A DNA stretch of 64,000 bases from an uncultured Anaeroplasmataceae bacterium. GTDB lineage: Bacteria; Bacillota_I; Bacilli_A; Acholeplasmatales; Anaeroplasmataceae. Shown one piece after another: positions 1 to 9,355 of the stretch. A program made the translations under genes and the position numbers. Numbering within the stretch: the stretch's first letter is position 1; the number at the start of each line of letters is the position of its first letter. A model generated the notes under the pieces. That model was not told the DNA's origin. It saw only the letters and a program-made list of their open reading frames with translations, and did no database searches. The stretch lies in NCBI GenBank assembly GCA_944325695.1, contig CALVBA010000002.1, positions 1 through 64,000 on the forward strand, written 5' to 3'.

Positions 1-1011
1 GTTATTGTTAATGTTATTTTTGTTATTAATCACAATTTTTTGATTTAATGCATATGCTTTTGCTTGCTGAACATAAGAGTTTTTCTTTCTTCTAAAAATT
101 AAGAAATACCCGATGACAACCATGATTGCTAAATAAATGGCAACCGGAATTAACGTATTAATTAAAATACTAGTTTTATTATATAGTTCGTCTTGTCCGT
201 ATGAACGTAGTACTTTACTTCCTTCAGCATCAACTTTAGCTGTATATTCTGCAAAAATTTGGTTAGCTTCTTCAATACGATTAGCATTATCAGTATTTAA
301 TACTTTTTCATTATAACTAGTAGCAAATGTTCCTAGTTCATCATAAAAAGCTTGTTGATCAGATTCTTTAATAGGTTTATAATCAACAATTTCACTTGTT
401 GAAATCACGGAATTACCTTCACTATCTTTAAATGTAATATCCGTAATTGGAGTATTTGCAAAATCGTTAAAAGCTAAATCAACAAATAAATAATCTACAG
501 TATCATACATATATAGCATATCTGTTCTTCCAACTTGTTTCGAATCTTCCAATTCTTTTATAATTGAACCATCATCTGCATAGGGATATAATAAACTTGT
601 TACTTTAGTTCCATTTTCAGATGTCACTTCAAAAGAGGCTTTGTTTGTAGATGACTTATCACCTAATTTAATTTCTTCGTCAAGATTAAATAAGTAAACA
701 GAGAAACCTTTTTCAAATGTTGAAATACTCATTTTTTCTCCATTAACTTCTTTTTCAACACTCTCTACAACACCTGAATAATACACAATCATCAAGGCAT
801 CATCACTTTGATAAACAAGAGCTTCATCTTCATAAACGAATTGCGTAAAAATACGCGCTACTTCATCATATTTTTCATCTTTTATATTTGTAGAAGCAAT
901 ATTTTGGATATTTTTTATTAAATTATTTCCTGTAGCTACGTAATTTGAAATTGAGTAAACAATAACTCCTATAATGACAGTGATATAAATATATATTATT
1001 TTTTTAAACAT
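1..1011 (-). CDS. Uncharacterised membrane-anchored protein (C-terminus cut by window edge)
   Basis: An open frame starts at an ATG (1011) and stays open to the first base of the window, giving 337 codons without a stop, so the 3' end lies outside. Residues 5-24 form an N-terminal membrane anchor. A long, acidic, extracytoplasmic-looking region follows, and a second hydrophobic segment (around residues 285-310) is followed by RRKK and an Asn-rich tail. The topology is two membrane passes with a large external domain. I do not recognise the family. An AAAGGG ribosome binding site lies about 10 nt upstream. Confidence 0.7.
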   Translation of the reverse strand, partial: MFKKIIYIYITVIIGVIVYSISNYVATGNNLIKNIQNIASTNIKDEKYDEVARIFTQFVYEDEALVYQSDDALMIVYYSGVVESVEKEVNGEKMSISTFEKGFSVYLFNLDEEIKLGDKSSTNKASFEVTSENGTKVTSLLYPYADDGSIIKELEDSKQVGRTDMLYMYDTVDYLFVDLAFNDFANTPITDITFKDSEGNSVISTSEIVDYKPIKESDQQAFYDELGTFATSYNEKVLNTDNANRIEEANQIFAEYTAKVDAEGSKVLRSYGQDELYNKTSILINTLIPVAIYLAIMVVIGYFLIFRRKKNSYVQQAKAYALNQKIVINNKNNINNN

Positions 1012-1162
1012 TATACATTTGCCCTTTCTTTATATTATTTTCAAGCATTATAATAATATCGCAAAACCATTTTTTTTTCAACACTAAAAATAAAATCACA
1101 TTATTTCACAAAATAGGTGTCAAATGGCTTAAAATTACTTTTTTATAAAAATATACTATAAT

Positions 1163-1190
1163 AAAAAAATCGATACTTATTATAGTATCG
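1163..1190 (-). terminator. Intrinsic terminator of tRNA-His
   Basis: A perfect 7-bp stem (CGATACT/AGTATCG) with a 6-nt loop is followed, on the minus strand, by a run of seven T. It lies just past the CCA end of tRNA-His. Confidence 0.8.
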
Positions 1191-1206
1191 AGATCGTTTT
1201 ATAGTA

Positions 1207-1284
1207 TGGGGCGCATGACCAGAATCGAACTGGCGAAATAACGGTGCCACAAACCGCCGTGTTAACCACTTCACCACATGCGCC
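1207..1284 (-). tRNA. tRNA-His (GTG)
   Basis: A cloverleaf with anticodon GTG. The acceptor stem is GCGCATG/CATGCGC. The extra 5' G at position -1 that is typical of tRNA-His is encoded and faces a C at position 73, and CCA is encoded. The T-arm GTTCGATTC is intact. Confidence 0.95.
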
Positions 1285-1313
1285 ATATGCTTTTTTCATT
1301 TCAAGCACTATTT

Positions 1314-1341
1314 ATTATACTGATTTTTTATTCTTTGTAAA
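1314..1341 (-). promoter_or_regulatory. Housekeeping promoter of tRNA-His
   Basis: On the minus strand TTTACA and TATAAT are separated by 16 nt, about 30 nt upstream of the tRNA 5' end. This is close to the SigA consensus. Confidence 0.7.
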
Positions 1342-1487
1342 GTCTTTTTTTAAATTTTTTTAAAATTTTTTTAATGATAGTTAAAAAATATCTTTTTTAT
1401 ATTAATTCTATACATTTGATGCAATATTTATTAAAAAAATAACTAATTTCTATCAGTTTTGACCTTTCAATTTATCTAAAATCAAAA

Positions 1488-2054
1488 CTAATACTTATTT
1501 TTATCATACTTAAAAATATTTAACAACTTGGATGAAAATATTTCGCCACTATTCGTTGTTTCACCAATGTAATACCCATGAAACAAATAATTTCGTAATT
1601 TTCTTAAATTTTCATCATTTATTTTATGATTTGAATTTAAATCTTCTTTTAATAATAAAGGAATGGTCCAACGTAAATCATTTACTAATTCTTTTTCTAT
1701 TGTTATATTAAAATATGAAATAATTAATTTAAAATCCTCTAACATCACTTCTTTCACATCTTTTACGCCATAATTAAGAACACAAAATTTTTGGCACAAC
1801 ATTTTATTTCTACTTTCATATTCATCATGAATAATTTGATTTCTTATATCCAATAATACATCTATAATATTCGTAAATTCGAATAAATTATACGAAACAA
1901 GTAATGGATGATCTTTTTTTAAAATATTTAATTTATTTCTTGAAATTGGACAACCTAAAATGACATTATATTTTTGACGTAAATAGCGTTCAAGCAAAAT
2001 TATTTCAATTAAAACTTCTATTTGTTTTTCTTTGCACAGTTTCTTTATAAACAC
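1488..2054 (-). CDS. Small protein with two HEPN-type RNxxxH motifs
   Basis: I place the start at GTG 2054, preceded by AGGATGTG; upstream in-frame codons would run deep into the opposing asparaginase gene. The product is 188 residues, mostly predicted helix. It contains RNQIIH (residues 71-76) and RNYLFH (154-159). Both fit the RNxxxH active-site pattern of HEPN RNases, and the second is followed by GYY, as in many HEPN proteins (RNxxxHGY). No signal peptide or membrane segment is seen. It starts only 34 nt from the divergent ansA start. The exact family is unknown to me. A possible role in RNA cleavage or toxin-antitoxin biology is inference from the motifs alone. Confidence 0.55.
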   Translation of the reverse strand: MFIKKLCKEKQIEVLIEIILLERYLRQKYNVILGCPISRNKLNILKKDHPLLVSYNLFEFTNIIDVLLDIRNQIIHDEYESRNKMLCQKFCVLNYGVKDVKEVMLEDFKLIISYFNITIEKELVNDLRWTIPLLLKEDLNSNHKINDENLRKLRNYLFHGYYIGETTNSGEIFSSKLLNIFKYDKNKY

Positions 2055-2088
2055 AATATCACATCCTAATATAAATTTGAGGTACAAA

Positions 2089-3054
2089 ATGAAAAAAATT
2101 TTAATTCTAGCAACCGGTGGAACAATTTCATCGATAAAAAACGAAAATGGACTAGTTCCAGAAAATAAAAAAGAAATATTAAAATACATCAATCAAGATG
2201 AATTTGACTTTGAATTAACTATTAAAGATATTTTGCTTCTTGATAGTTCAAACATTCAACCTGAAGAGTGGAAACTAATTGCTACAGAAGTTTTTTCACA
2301 TATCGATGAATATGATGCAATCATCATTACCCATGGAACAGATACAATGGCTTACACTAGTTCAATGTTATCATTTATGTTACAAAATCCCAATATTCCA
2401 ATTATATTTACAGGATCACAGCTACCAATTAGCCATCCTTTAACCGATGCCATATCCAATCTTAAAACTGCATTTACAATGGCTTTAAGTAATTTAAATG
2501 GTATTTTTTTAGCCTTCGATCGTAAGATTTATTTAGGATGTCGTGCAGTAAAAGTTAGAACAAGTGGATTTAACGCTTTTGAAAGTATCAATTACGATTG
2601 TATCGCTTATATTGATTCAAAAGGTTTAAACATTAATTATCATCTTTTGCCACAAAAAAACAACTATCTCCCCTCATTAAATATATCAATTAACACCGAT
2701 GTTTTTCTTTTAAAATTAACCCCGACCACTCCTCCAAAAATTATTGATTCTTTAATAAAACTAGGAATAAGAGGGTTAATTATTGAAGCTTTTGGAATAG
2801 GAGGAATTCAACATATTAGACGAGATTTCGTTAAATTTATTGAAGAAGCCATTAATAATAATATAACGGTTGTGATGTGTAGTCAATGTTTATATGAAAA
2901 AGCTGATTTCACTGTTTATGAGGTTGGAATGAAAGTCTTACAAAAAGGAATTATCGAAGCATTAGATATGACAAGTGAAGCATGTGTTACTAAATTGATG
3001 TGGGCATTAGGTCAATCAAATAATCCAAATAAAATTAGAAGCATTTTTTTTTAA
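2089..3054 (+). CDS. ansA: L-asparaginase, type I (cytoplasmic)
   Basis: This enzyme hydrolyses asparagine to aspartate and ammonia. The 321-residue product has both asparaginase signatures: LATGGTISS at residues 7-15, with the nucleophile Thr12, and HGTDT at 82-86, supplying the second Thr-Asp pair. A later CRAVKVRTSGFNAF segment is also typical of the family. There is no signal peptide, as expected for a cytoplasmic type I enzyme. The start is the ATG 5 nt after GAGGT, where the conserved MKKILILATGG begins; in-frame upstream codons belong to the divergent gene's region. The gene is monocistronic and ends at a strong terminator. Confidence 0.95.
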   Translation: MKKILILATGGTISSIKNENGLVPENKKEILKYINQDEFDFELTIKDILLLDSSNIQPEEWKLIATEVFSHIDEYDAIIITHGTDTMAYTSSMLSFMLQNPNIPIIFTGSQLPISHPLTDAISNLKTAFTMALSNLNGIFLAFDRKIYLGCRAVKVRTSGFNAFESINYDCIAYIDSKGLNINYHLLPQKNNYLPSLNISINTDVFLLKLTPTTPPKIIDSLIKLGIRGLIIEAFGIGGIQHIRRDFVKFIEEAINNNITVVMCSQCLYEKADFTVYEVGMKVLQKGIIEALDMTSEACVTKLMWALGQSNNPNKIRSIFF

Positions 3055-3085
3055 AATATTGCTGGTGAAATATCAATTTAATAAA

Positions 3086-3121
3086 AAAAGGACACATAAA
3101 ATGTATTATGGTGTCCTTTTT
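3086..3121. terminator. Bidirectional terminator between ansA and the giant repeat gene
   Basis: A 10-bp stem (AAAAGGACAC/GTGTCCTTTT) with a 15-nt loop is flanked by A-rich and T-rich tracts. It can therefore end both convergent transcripts. Confidence 0.8.
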
Positions 3122-3132
3122 CTTAATTTTTG

Positions 3133-6100
3133 TTAGCTTAGTTGATTAACATAATTCATTACTTTATCTTTTATGATATATGTAATTTGTTGGTTTTCTA
3201 TAAACGCTAAGAAACTACTGCATTTATCATTAGCATTAATCATACCATAACTATCTAATTTTACAATTTCATTTCCAACATAAACAAGCACAATATTAGA
3301 TTCAATCATATCTTCAATAACTGTTTGATCTAATTGCATAATACTTTCAAACTCTAATTTTATTGCGCTTAAGCTATCAATACTCAATGCTTTTACAGCT
3401 TTAGCTAAATTAATAAGTTCGCTACTATCAATAACATCATCATTTAATGTTTCATTTTCAAATAAGTTAGTTACAATTTCTGTAATAATACTATCTTTTA
3501 ATGATAATTTAATTTGATTACTTATTGATAAGTGGATAATTTTAGAGTTATAAATTGAACTATCTTCAATTTTACCTACTTGGAAATTAATCGCTGAAAT
3601 ATTATCAACTACAACTTGACCATTTTCATTAGCAAAAATTCCTTGGAAAGCTTTAATTAGATTTACTTGTTCTTCTTGATCAATATAAGTATTTGTAAAC
3701 TTACTTGGAATAGCAATAAAGCCATTAGTACTTACACCAAGATCTTTAATAAAGCTAGAAGATGTAGCAGTAATAATTAATGAGCTAAATAATCCTGTAT
3801 TATCAATTGGATTATATAACTGTTCTGAATCTAAATTAACTACTTTATTAATACTTAAATCAGCAAAGCTTGCGATATTATTGATTCCTACAACATTTAA
3901 AACATTAAATAAACGTGTTAACTCATCTTTTTTAATTAAGTCATCACTAGTTAAACTAGCATCTTTAACATCTAAAACATCATTTGGAATTTCAAGAATA
4001 TCAACACCTAAGATTTGTTTATTTAATGATAAATATATAATTTCAGATGCTAATACTTTTAGACATGAATCTTGATTAATTAAAACATCAAAAGTGATAT
4101 TAGAAGCATTTAAGCCATTAATATCTATTTGCCCTTCTTGAGTAGGCAATAAACTTTGAATGCTTGCAACAAATCTTATGATTTCATCTTTTTCAATTAA
4201 ATTATTATTGATATATTTAACTGGAACAATAACAAATGGTTGATCAGTATTAGTTAAATTTAAAATCATATCAGAAGCTGTATAAAGAATAATATTAGAA
4301 TCGAAAATTTGCGATGTTTGCGTTTCGTTTAGATTAATAATTTTATTAATATTAACATTTTCAAAGTTTGCCATATTTGTAACTTCTAAAGCTTCTAAAG
4401 CAGTGAATAAATTAAATATCTCATTTGTAGTGATTAATTCCTTATTACCTAGTATATATGATTCAACTGGAATAACGATAACATCAGTTTTTGCAAATGA
4501 AATGATTTGTTTGCTCAATGTTGCATGCAAGATAGCAGATTCAATAATTTCATCAAATCGAGCTCTATCTTGAAATGGCACTAAAGAAATACTATTTGGA
4601 TTTAAATCCTCAATTTTAATTTCTTCGGAAGTATCGCCACGTAATACATTTTGAATGCTTGCAACAAACGTTGTTAATTCACTAACAGTAATTAAATTAT
4701 TTTCCACACAACTATTTGGAACAACAACAAATGTATTATCACCCGCAACATTCATGACCATATTTGATGCTGTACAGTGAACAATTTTAGAGCCTACTAA
4801 TATATTACTAATAACTTCTTTATTCAAATTAATAATTCTGTTAACACTTATGTTATTAAAACTATTAATATCTTCAACACCTAAATATTCTACCGCCTTA
4901 AACATACCGAATAATTCATCTTTAGATATTACTCTTTCAGTGATCAAAATTTCTGAAATTTCATAGGCATCATCAGGGATGTATATTACTTTGTTCGTCT
5001 CAAAATTTAAAACTTGGTTACTTAGTGATAAATAGATAATATTTGAAGCCATTATTTTATTAAATTGCACTTCATTTTGTAATGGTGATAATGAGATATT
5101 GTCTATATTAATTGTGTTAATGTCAATATCACTACCATCACTAGGTTGTAGTAATGTTTGAATACTTACCACAAAATTTGTAAGTTCAGTATCACCAAAT
5201 GTTTCAGTATTATTATAAATACTTGGAATAGCAATAAAATCTTTTAAATTCGCTGTTTCTCTTAAATCACGAATAAGTTGAGTAGCTGTTGATGAAACAA
5301 TTAAAGATTTAAATATTGTATTAATTGCTTGTTCATTTAAATTAATAACTTTATTTGCATCTAAATTATTAAAATCATCTATTTTAACAATTCCTAATGG
5401 TTGAAGAGTCGCAAATAATAGTTTTAATTCATCCTTATAAATTACTTTTTCGATACCTAAATCATTATTATTATCATAAGCAGATTGTGGAATAGTAACA
5501 ATATTTGCACCCTGAATAATAATTTGATTATTTAATGTAGCATAAACTATTTTTGAATCTAGGATTATATCACATTTCTCAGAATCATATAAATTTGCGA
5601 AAGAAAGATTATTTGGATTTATTTCATCAATAATTATTTCGTCATTTTCATTTGTCTTTAATAAAGTTTGAATACTATAGACACATCGTAATAGTTCATC
5701 TTTTGGAATAACATCAAGATAAGTGGCAGGAATAATTAAAATATCTTTTAAATCTTTTTCCGATAAATCAAGAATAAGTTTTGATGATGTTTCCGTTATA
5801 ATTTGCGAACTGAAAATAATTTCATACTGTGTTTTATTTAAATTTAAAATTTTATTAACATCAAATTGTGACAGTTGACCAATATTACTTATTTCTAATT
5901 GAGAAATACCACTAAATAAATAATCAATTTCTTCTTCTTTTAATAATAAGGCTTCACCATCTTTATTTAAAAGATTTTCTGATACAACAATAATTTGTCC
6001 ATTTTTATTATTCAAATCAACTAAAATTTTTGTTAAAGAAGCATGTAAAATTTTAGAATCAAAAATAATTCCACGTTTTATTTCATCATATAGAGGCTCT

Positions 6101-8208
6101 ATGGACAAATTATTTAAATCTCCTTGGATTTGATCAATTGAAATATTATTTTCACTTGTTTTTCCTAACAGTGTTTGTAGTGACATAATCATATTAACAA
6201 TTTCATTTTTTGAAATTAGATTATCGCTTTCAACAACTTCGTAAACAGAAGCTGGAATTGATAAGAAATCTTTAAGACTTTCGTTAGATGATAAAACTGT
6301 AAAAATATCTGATACCGCATAATGTAATACATTTGAGTTTAAAATTGTTTCAAAGCCTTGTTTATTTAAATTGATAATACGATCAATATCTAATTCATTT
6401 AGACTTTTTAAATCATCAGATCCTTTAATTTCTCTTAATCCTTGAATAATCAAATACAATTCTCCATCATGATTTGAATTTCCATTTTCATCAACTGTTG
6501 AAGCCCAATTTATATTTTTAGGTAATTTTAATTTAACTCCTTCAATTTCAATTGTAGTTAAGACTTTATTGATTGTTGAAGAAAATAATTGTGAACTAGC
6601 TACAGCTTCAATTCGTTTATCAGAAAATTCATCAGATAAAAGACCATTAATTACCGCTAGAGGAATATCATCAGCTGTAAAATCAATTGTCGAATAAACT
6701 GCTACAATCGCATCTAAAGTATTGCGCATTTCTAATAACTTAATTGTTCCATCTGGATTAATTTCATACCATTCGATTTTGTTTATCGCATCAACATCAA
6801 TGTATTGTTTGAAATTTTCATTTTCATTAGCCAATGTCACAACAGAATTACTTAAAATATCTGTTACATAGACTGAAGTTGTGGCTTGATTAATAATATT
6901 ATTTACTGCTTCTTCTGTTAAATTTGCAAGTTTTTCAATTATTTCATCTGAAGAGTTAGCTGTAACAAATATAATCGGATTTAATCCATTTTCGCATGAT
7001 ACACGTAAAGTTTCAATAAGGCGTTTTACCTCACAAACAGGGTCAATACGTTCATCAATTAAAAGCTCTGGAGTTAAGAATTTTGCAAAAGTCTTAAGAA
7101 ATTCAGGAGCATTTTCACTATTAATTTGGTTATATAAGATATTTGTAGCGTTAATAAACGCTAAACGCCCCAATTGTGAATTATCTAATAACAAATATAA
7201 GTCTTCATAAAATTTTTCTGAGTAATTTTCAAAATTTAAAAACTGATTAGGATCTGTTAACACTTTTTTTAACAATCCACTATCATTAGCCTCAAGCAAA
7301 ACATTAGATATATTTTGCATTTCTTCTCTAAGTTGAATTTTATATTTTACACCCTTATATTCAACCTCAGATTTAGTCATTAAGTCATACAAATAATATG
7401 AAATTGGAGTACCATTAAATTTGATATTTTTTAGTATTTTTCCAATTCCCACTTCTTCGTAAGTTCGCATGGCATTAATATAATCTGTAACATTTTGATT
7501 ATTGATTAAAATATCATTTGATTGATCTCCATCATTTTTTGTTTCATCATATTCTTCAATAGTTAGCGGTGCTTGACCTACTAAACTAGAATATGTTCCA
7601 CCGATAAAGATAAATAATATAAAAGCACTAATAAAACCTTTAATTGATCCAATAACCATTCCTAATAAATGCTTTTTACGGTATCGAAAATCTTTTTCAT
7701 CTACATCTGGATCATTTGCTGATTCGTAATCGTACTCTTCTTCTAAACGACGTTTTATACGCCATGGACCAAATAATAAATGTCCAATGATTCTAAATAC
7801 AAATGACACGATTAAGCGAATTACAAAATAACTTGTTATAAATAAAGCAAGCGTTAAAATAACTTCAAAAAAAGGAATTATTAAAATTGCTAAATCAGCA
7901 TAGTCATCTAATGCGTTATTAGACAACATCAACGCTTGAAATAACTGTTCTAAAGTAACAATATTAGTGCTAGCATTAATTGTCCCCATATTTTTTAATT
8001 CATTTGCAGTTGATGAAATAAAATCTGGATTACTTAATAAATTTCTAGCACTTATAATAAAAAATGCACATACTGCAAAAGAAAAAATCATTGCAATAAT
8101 ATCAATAAAGGATTTTCTAGCCCCTTTAATGAAGCCCCATAATAACCCCCAAAGAACAATTATTCCAAAAAAAATTGTTGGTATATAAATAATGATATCA
8201 CTGTTCAT
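3133..8208 (-). CDS. Giant CvpA-like membrane protein with about seven 168-residue repeats
   Basis: The product has 1691 residues. The first ~210 hold four hydrophobic segments arranged as in CvpA (colicin V production) family membrane proteins, including an early GLLWGFIKGARKSFID stretch and a charged cytoplasmic-like insert at about 150-180. The remaining ~1480 residues are predicted to lie outside the membrane and consist of degenerate tandem repeats. Each repeat has an anchor like INKIINLN, a segment like SIQTLL, and IPxxY-type strands. The start ATG has a clear AAGGAGTGA site. CvpA proteins are normally under 250 residues, so this length is unusual. The function is unknown; an envelope or surface-scaffold role is only a guess. 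Confidence 0.85.
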   Translation of the reverse strand: MNSDIIIYIPTIFFGIIVLWGLLWGFIKGARKSFIDIIAMIFSFAVCAFFIISARNLLSNPDFISSTANELKNMGTINASTNIVTLEQLFQALMLSNNALDDYADLAILIIPFFEVILTLALFITSYFVIRLIVSFVFRIIGHLLFGPWRIKRRLEEEYDYESANDPDVDEKDFRYRKKHLLGMVIGSIKGFISAFILFIFIGGTYSSLVGQAPLTIEEYDETKNDGDQSNDILINNQNVTDYINAMRTYEEVGIGKILKNIKFNGTPISYYLYDLMTKSEVEYKGVKYKIQLREEMQNISNVLLEANDSGLLKKVLTDPNQFLNFENYSEKFYEDLYLLLDNSQLGRLAFINATNILYNQINSENAPEFLKTFAKFLTPELLIDERIDPVCEVKRLIETLRVSCENGLNPIIFVTANSSDEIIEKLANLTEEAVNNIINQATTSVYVTDILSNSVVTLANENENFKQYIDVDAINKIEWYEINPDGTIKLLEMRNTLDAIVAVYSTIDFTADDIPLAVINGLLSDEFSDKRIEAVASSQLFSSTINKVLTTIEIEGVKLKLPKNINWASTVDENGNSNHDGELYLIIQGLREIKGSDDLKSLNELDIDRIINLNKQGFETILNSNVLHYAVSDIFTVLSSNESLKDFLSIPASVYEVVESDNLISKNEIVNMIMSLQTLLGKTSENNISIDQIQGDLNNLSIEPLYDEIKRGIIFDSKILHASLTKILVDLNNKNGQIIVVSENLLNKDGEALLLKEEEIDYLFSGISQLEISNIGQLSQFDVNKILNLNKTQYEIIFSSQIITETSSKLILDLSEKDLKDILIIPATYLDVIPKDELLRCVYSIQTLLKTNENDEIIIDEINPNNLSFANLYDSEKCDIILDSKIVYATLNNQIIIQGANIVTIPQSAYDNNNDLGIEKVIYKDELKLLFATLQPLGIVKIDDFNNLDANKVINLNEQAINTIFKSLIVSSTATQLIRDLRETANLKDFIAIPSIYNNTETFGDTELTNFVVSIQTLLQPSDGSDIDINTINIDNISLSPLQNEVQFNKIMASNIIYLSLSNQVLNFETNKVIYIPDDAYEISEILITERVISKDELFGMFKAVEYLGVEDINSFNNISVNRIINLNKEVISNILVGSKIVHCTASNMVMNVAGDNTFVVVPNSCVENNLITVSELTTFVASIQNVLRGDTSEEIKIEDLNPNSISLVPFQDRARFDEIIESAILHATLSKQIISFAKTDVIVIPVESYILGNKELITTNEIFNLFTALEALEVTNMANFENVNINKIINLNETQTSQIFDSNIILYTASDMILNLTNTDQPFVIVPVKYINNNLIEKDEIIRFVASIQSLLPTQEGQIDINGLNASNITFDVLINQDSCLKVLASEIIYLSLNKQILGVDILEIPNDVLDVKDASLTSDDLIKKDELTRLFNVLNVVGINNIASFADLSINKVVNLDSEQLYNPIDNTGLFSSLIITATSSSFIKDLGVSTNGFIAIPSKFTNTYIDQEEQVNLIKAFQGIFANENGQVVVDNISAINFQVGKIEDSSIYNSKIIHLSISNQIKLSLKDSIITEIVTNLFENETLNDDVIDSSELINLAKAVKALSIDSLSAIKLEFESIMQLDQTVIEDMIESNIVLVYVGNEIVKLDSYGMINANDKCSSFLAFIENQQITYIIKDKVMNYVNQLS
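3325..6395 (-). repeat. Protein-level tandem repeats of about 505 nt
   Basis: Sequences encoding the anchor [NS][LIV][DNS][VAI][ND][KR][IV][ILV]NL[ND] recur at roughly 6363, 5847, 5337, 4825, 4329 and 3832, and a decayed copy lies at 3325. The spacing is 496-516 nt, about 168 codons. DNA identity between copies is low, so the duplications are old. Confidence 0.75.
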
Positions 8209-8433
8209 TTGAAATCACTCCTTATCTTATTATTACATAATAATTATAACATTTTTTTTATTTGTTGTATATTTTTATACCATTTTTTTCTATTTTTATT
8301 TTCACTTTATTACGTTTTTTTTATTAATTCTTTTTTTTATAGACATATTTTATCGAAATTTTATTATTTTTTTAAAACAAATATAAATTAATGTAGAATT
8401 TGATTTGTTTTTTATAAAATTATATTTTTTATA

Positions 8434-8462
8434 TTGACATTATTTTTTTTATTTGTTAAAAT
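8434..8462 (+). promoter_or_regulatory. Promoter of tRNA-Trp
   Basis: TTGACA and TAAAAT are separated by 17 nt and end 16 nt before the tRNA. Confidence 0.75.
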
Positions 8463-8478
8463 ATACGAGCAATCAACT

Positions 8479-8553
8479 AGGGACATGGTGTCAACGGTAG
8501 CACAACGGTCTCCAAAACCGCTAGTTCGGGTTCGAATCCTGATGTCCCTGCCA
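8479..8553 (+). tRNA. tRNA-Trp (CCA)
   Basis: The anticodon loop CTCCAAA contains CCA. The acceptor AGGGACA pairs with TGTCCCT and CCA is encoded. The CCA anticodon reads TGG only, in line with TGA being a stop here. Confidence 0.95.
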
Positions 8554-8589
8554 GTTATAAAATAATTTTAAAAAAATTAAAATTAATAC

Positions 8590-8618
8590 TTGACTTATTT
8601 CAATAAATAGTGTATTAT
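8590..8618 (+). promoter_or_regulatory. Promoter of the tRNA-Ser/tRNA-Glu pair
   Basis: TTGACT and TATTAT are 17 nt apart, with an upstream TG extended -10. The promoter ends 17 nt before tRNA-Ser. Confidence 0.75.
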
Positions 8619-8635
8619 ATAGGAGCGCACTAATT

Positions 8636-8726
8636 GGAGTAGTACTCAAGAGGCTGAAGAGGTGCCCCTGCTAAGGGTATAGGTCGGGAAACTGGCGCGA
8701 GGGTTCAAATCCCTCCTACTCCGCCA
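8636..8726 (+). tRNA. tRNA-Ser (GCT)
   Basis: A 91-nt class II tRNA with a long variable arm. The anticodon is GCT (in CCCTGCTAAGG), the acceptor is GGAGTAG/CTACTCC, and CCA is encoded. Confidence 0.95.
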
Positions 8727-8741
8727 CTTAAATATTAACAT

Positions 8742-8817
8742 GGCCTGTTGGTGAAACGGTTAACACACATGCCTTTCACGCATGCATTTACGGGTTCGAA
8801 CCCCGTACAGGTCACCA
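8742..8817 (+). tRNA. tRNA-Glu (TTC)
   Basis: The anticodon loop CTTTCAC contains TTC. The acceptor GGCCTGT pairs with ACAGGTC with one G-U pair, and CCA is encoded. It lies 15 nt after tRNA-Ser and is probably co-transcribed with it. Confidence 0.95.
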
Positions 8818-8854
8818 TTAAAAATTAAATAGATTATATCTATTAATATAAATA

Positions 8855-8881
8855 AACACACTTTAAAAAGTGTGTTTTTTT
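8855..8881 (+). terminator. Terminator of the tRNA cluster
   Basis: The stem AACACACTTT/AAAGTGTGTT is followed by a T run. Confidence 0.8.
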
Positions 8882-8940
8882 CTTATAAATATTTCTAATG
8901 TATCATTTAATAATTCAAAAGATCGATTATATCAAGATTT

Positions 8941-9132
8941 TTATTCAATTAAATCATCATATGAACACTCAAAAAATTCTTTAAATTTTTTTAATGTTTT
9001 ATAATCGGGGGCTCTTAATCCTTGTTCATAATTTTTTAGCGTACTTAATGGTATATTTAAAAATTCAGCTAATTGTTTTTGTGTTAATCCTTTTTTCAGT
9101 CTTTGTTCTTTTATTTTTTCTTTCATTAACAT
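8941..9132 (-). CDS. Small XRE-family helix-turn-helix regulator
   Basis: A 63-residue protein that is almost entirely one Cro/C1-type HTH domain: LKKGLTQKQLAEFLNIPLST covers the recognition region, followed by LKNYEQGLRAP. There is no effector domain, so it may act as a dimer. It has a strong AGGAGGT ribosome binding site. It stands alone between the tRNA cluster and tex, next to tRNA genes that could be integration sites, but no integrase or other phage gene is present. The target is unknown. Confidence 0.85.
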   Translation of the reverse strand: MLMKEKIKEQRLKKGLTQKQLAEFLNIPLSTLKNYEQGLRAPDYKTLKKFKEFFECSYDDLIE

Positions 9133-9313
9133 AATAATACCTCCTATATTTTTAATTTTTGCATTAATATTAATAAATTCAAAGTGTAGACCAACACTAG
9201 CGTATAATTTTTCAATTTATATTATAAATTTTAAAATACTCTTTTATTTTTATTAATCATTGATATTTTGTAAAAATTATTATCAATTATTTGGTAATTG
9301 TAATCAAATAAAT

Positions 9314-9341
9314 AAAAAGGAGCTATAAAATAACTCCTTTT
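9314..9341 (-). terminator. Terminator of the tex operon
   Basis: The stem AAAAGGAG/CTCCTTTT has a loop of about 11 nt and a minus-strand T-rich tail. It lies directly after the tex stop codon. Confidence 0.8.
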
Positions 9342-9355
9342 ATCATATGCATTAT

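Noticed and set aside
3325-6395. CRISPR-like regular spacing in the repeat gene
   Set aside because: The period is about 505 nt and is in-frame protein repetition with low DNA identity. No short identical repeats with spacers occur anywhere in the window.
8479-9132. Integrated element at the tRNA cluster, suggested by the small XRE gene
   Set aside because: No integrase, no direct repeat of a tRNA end and no phage genes were found; the regulator stands alone.
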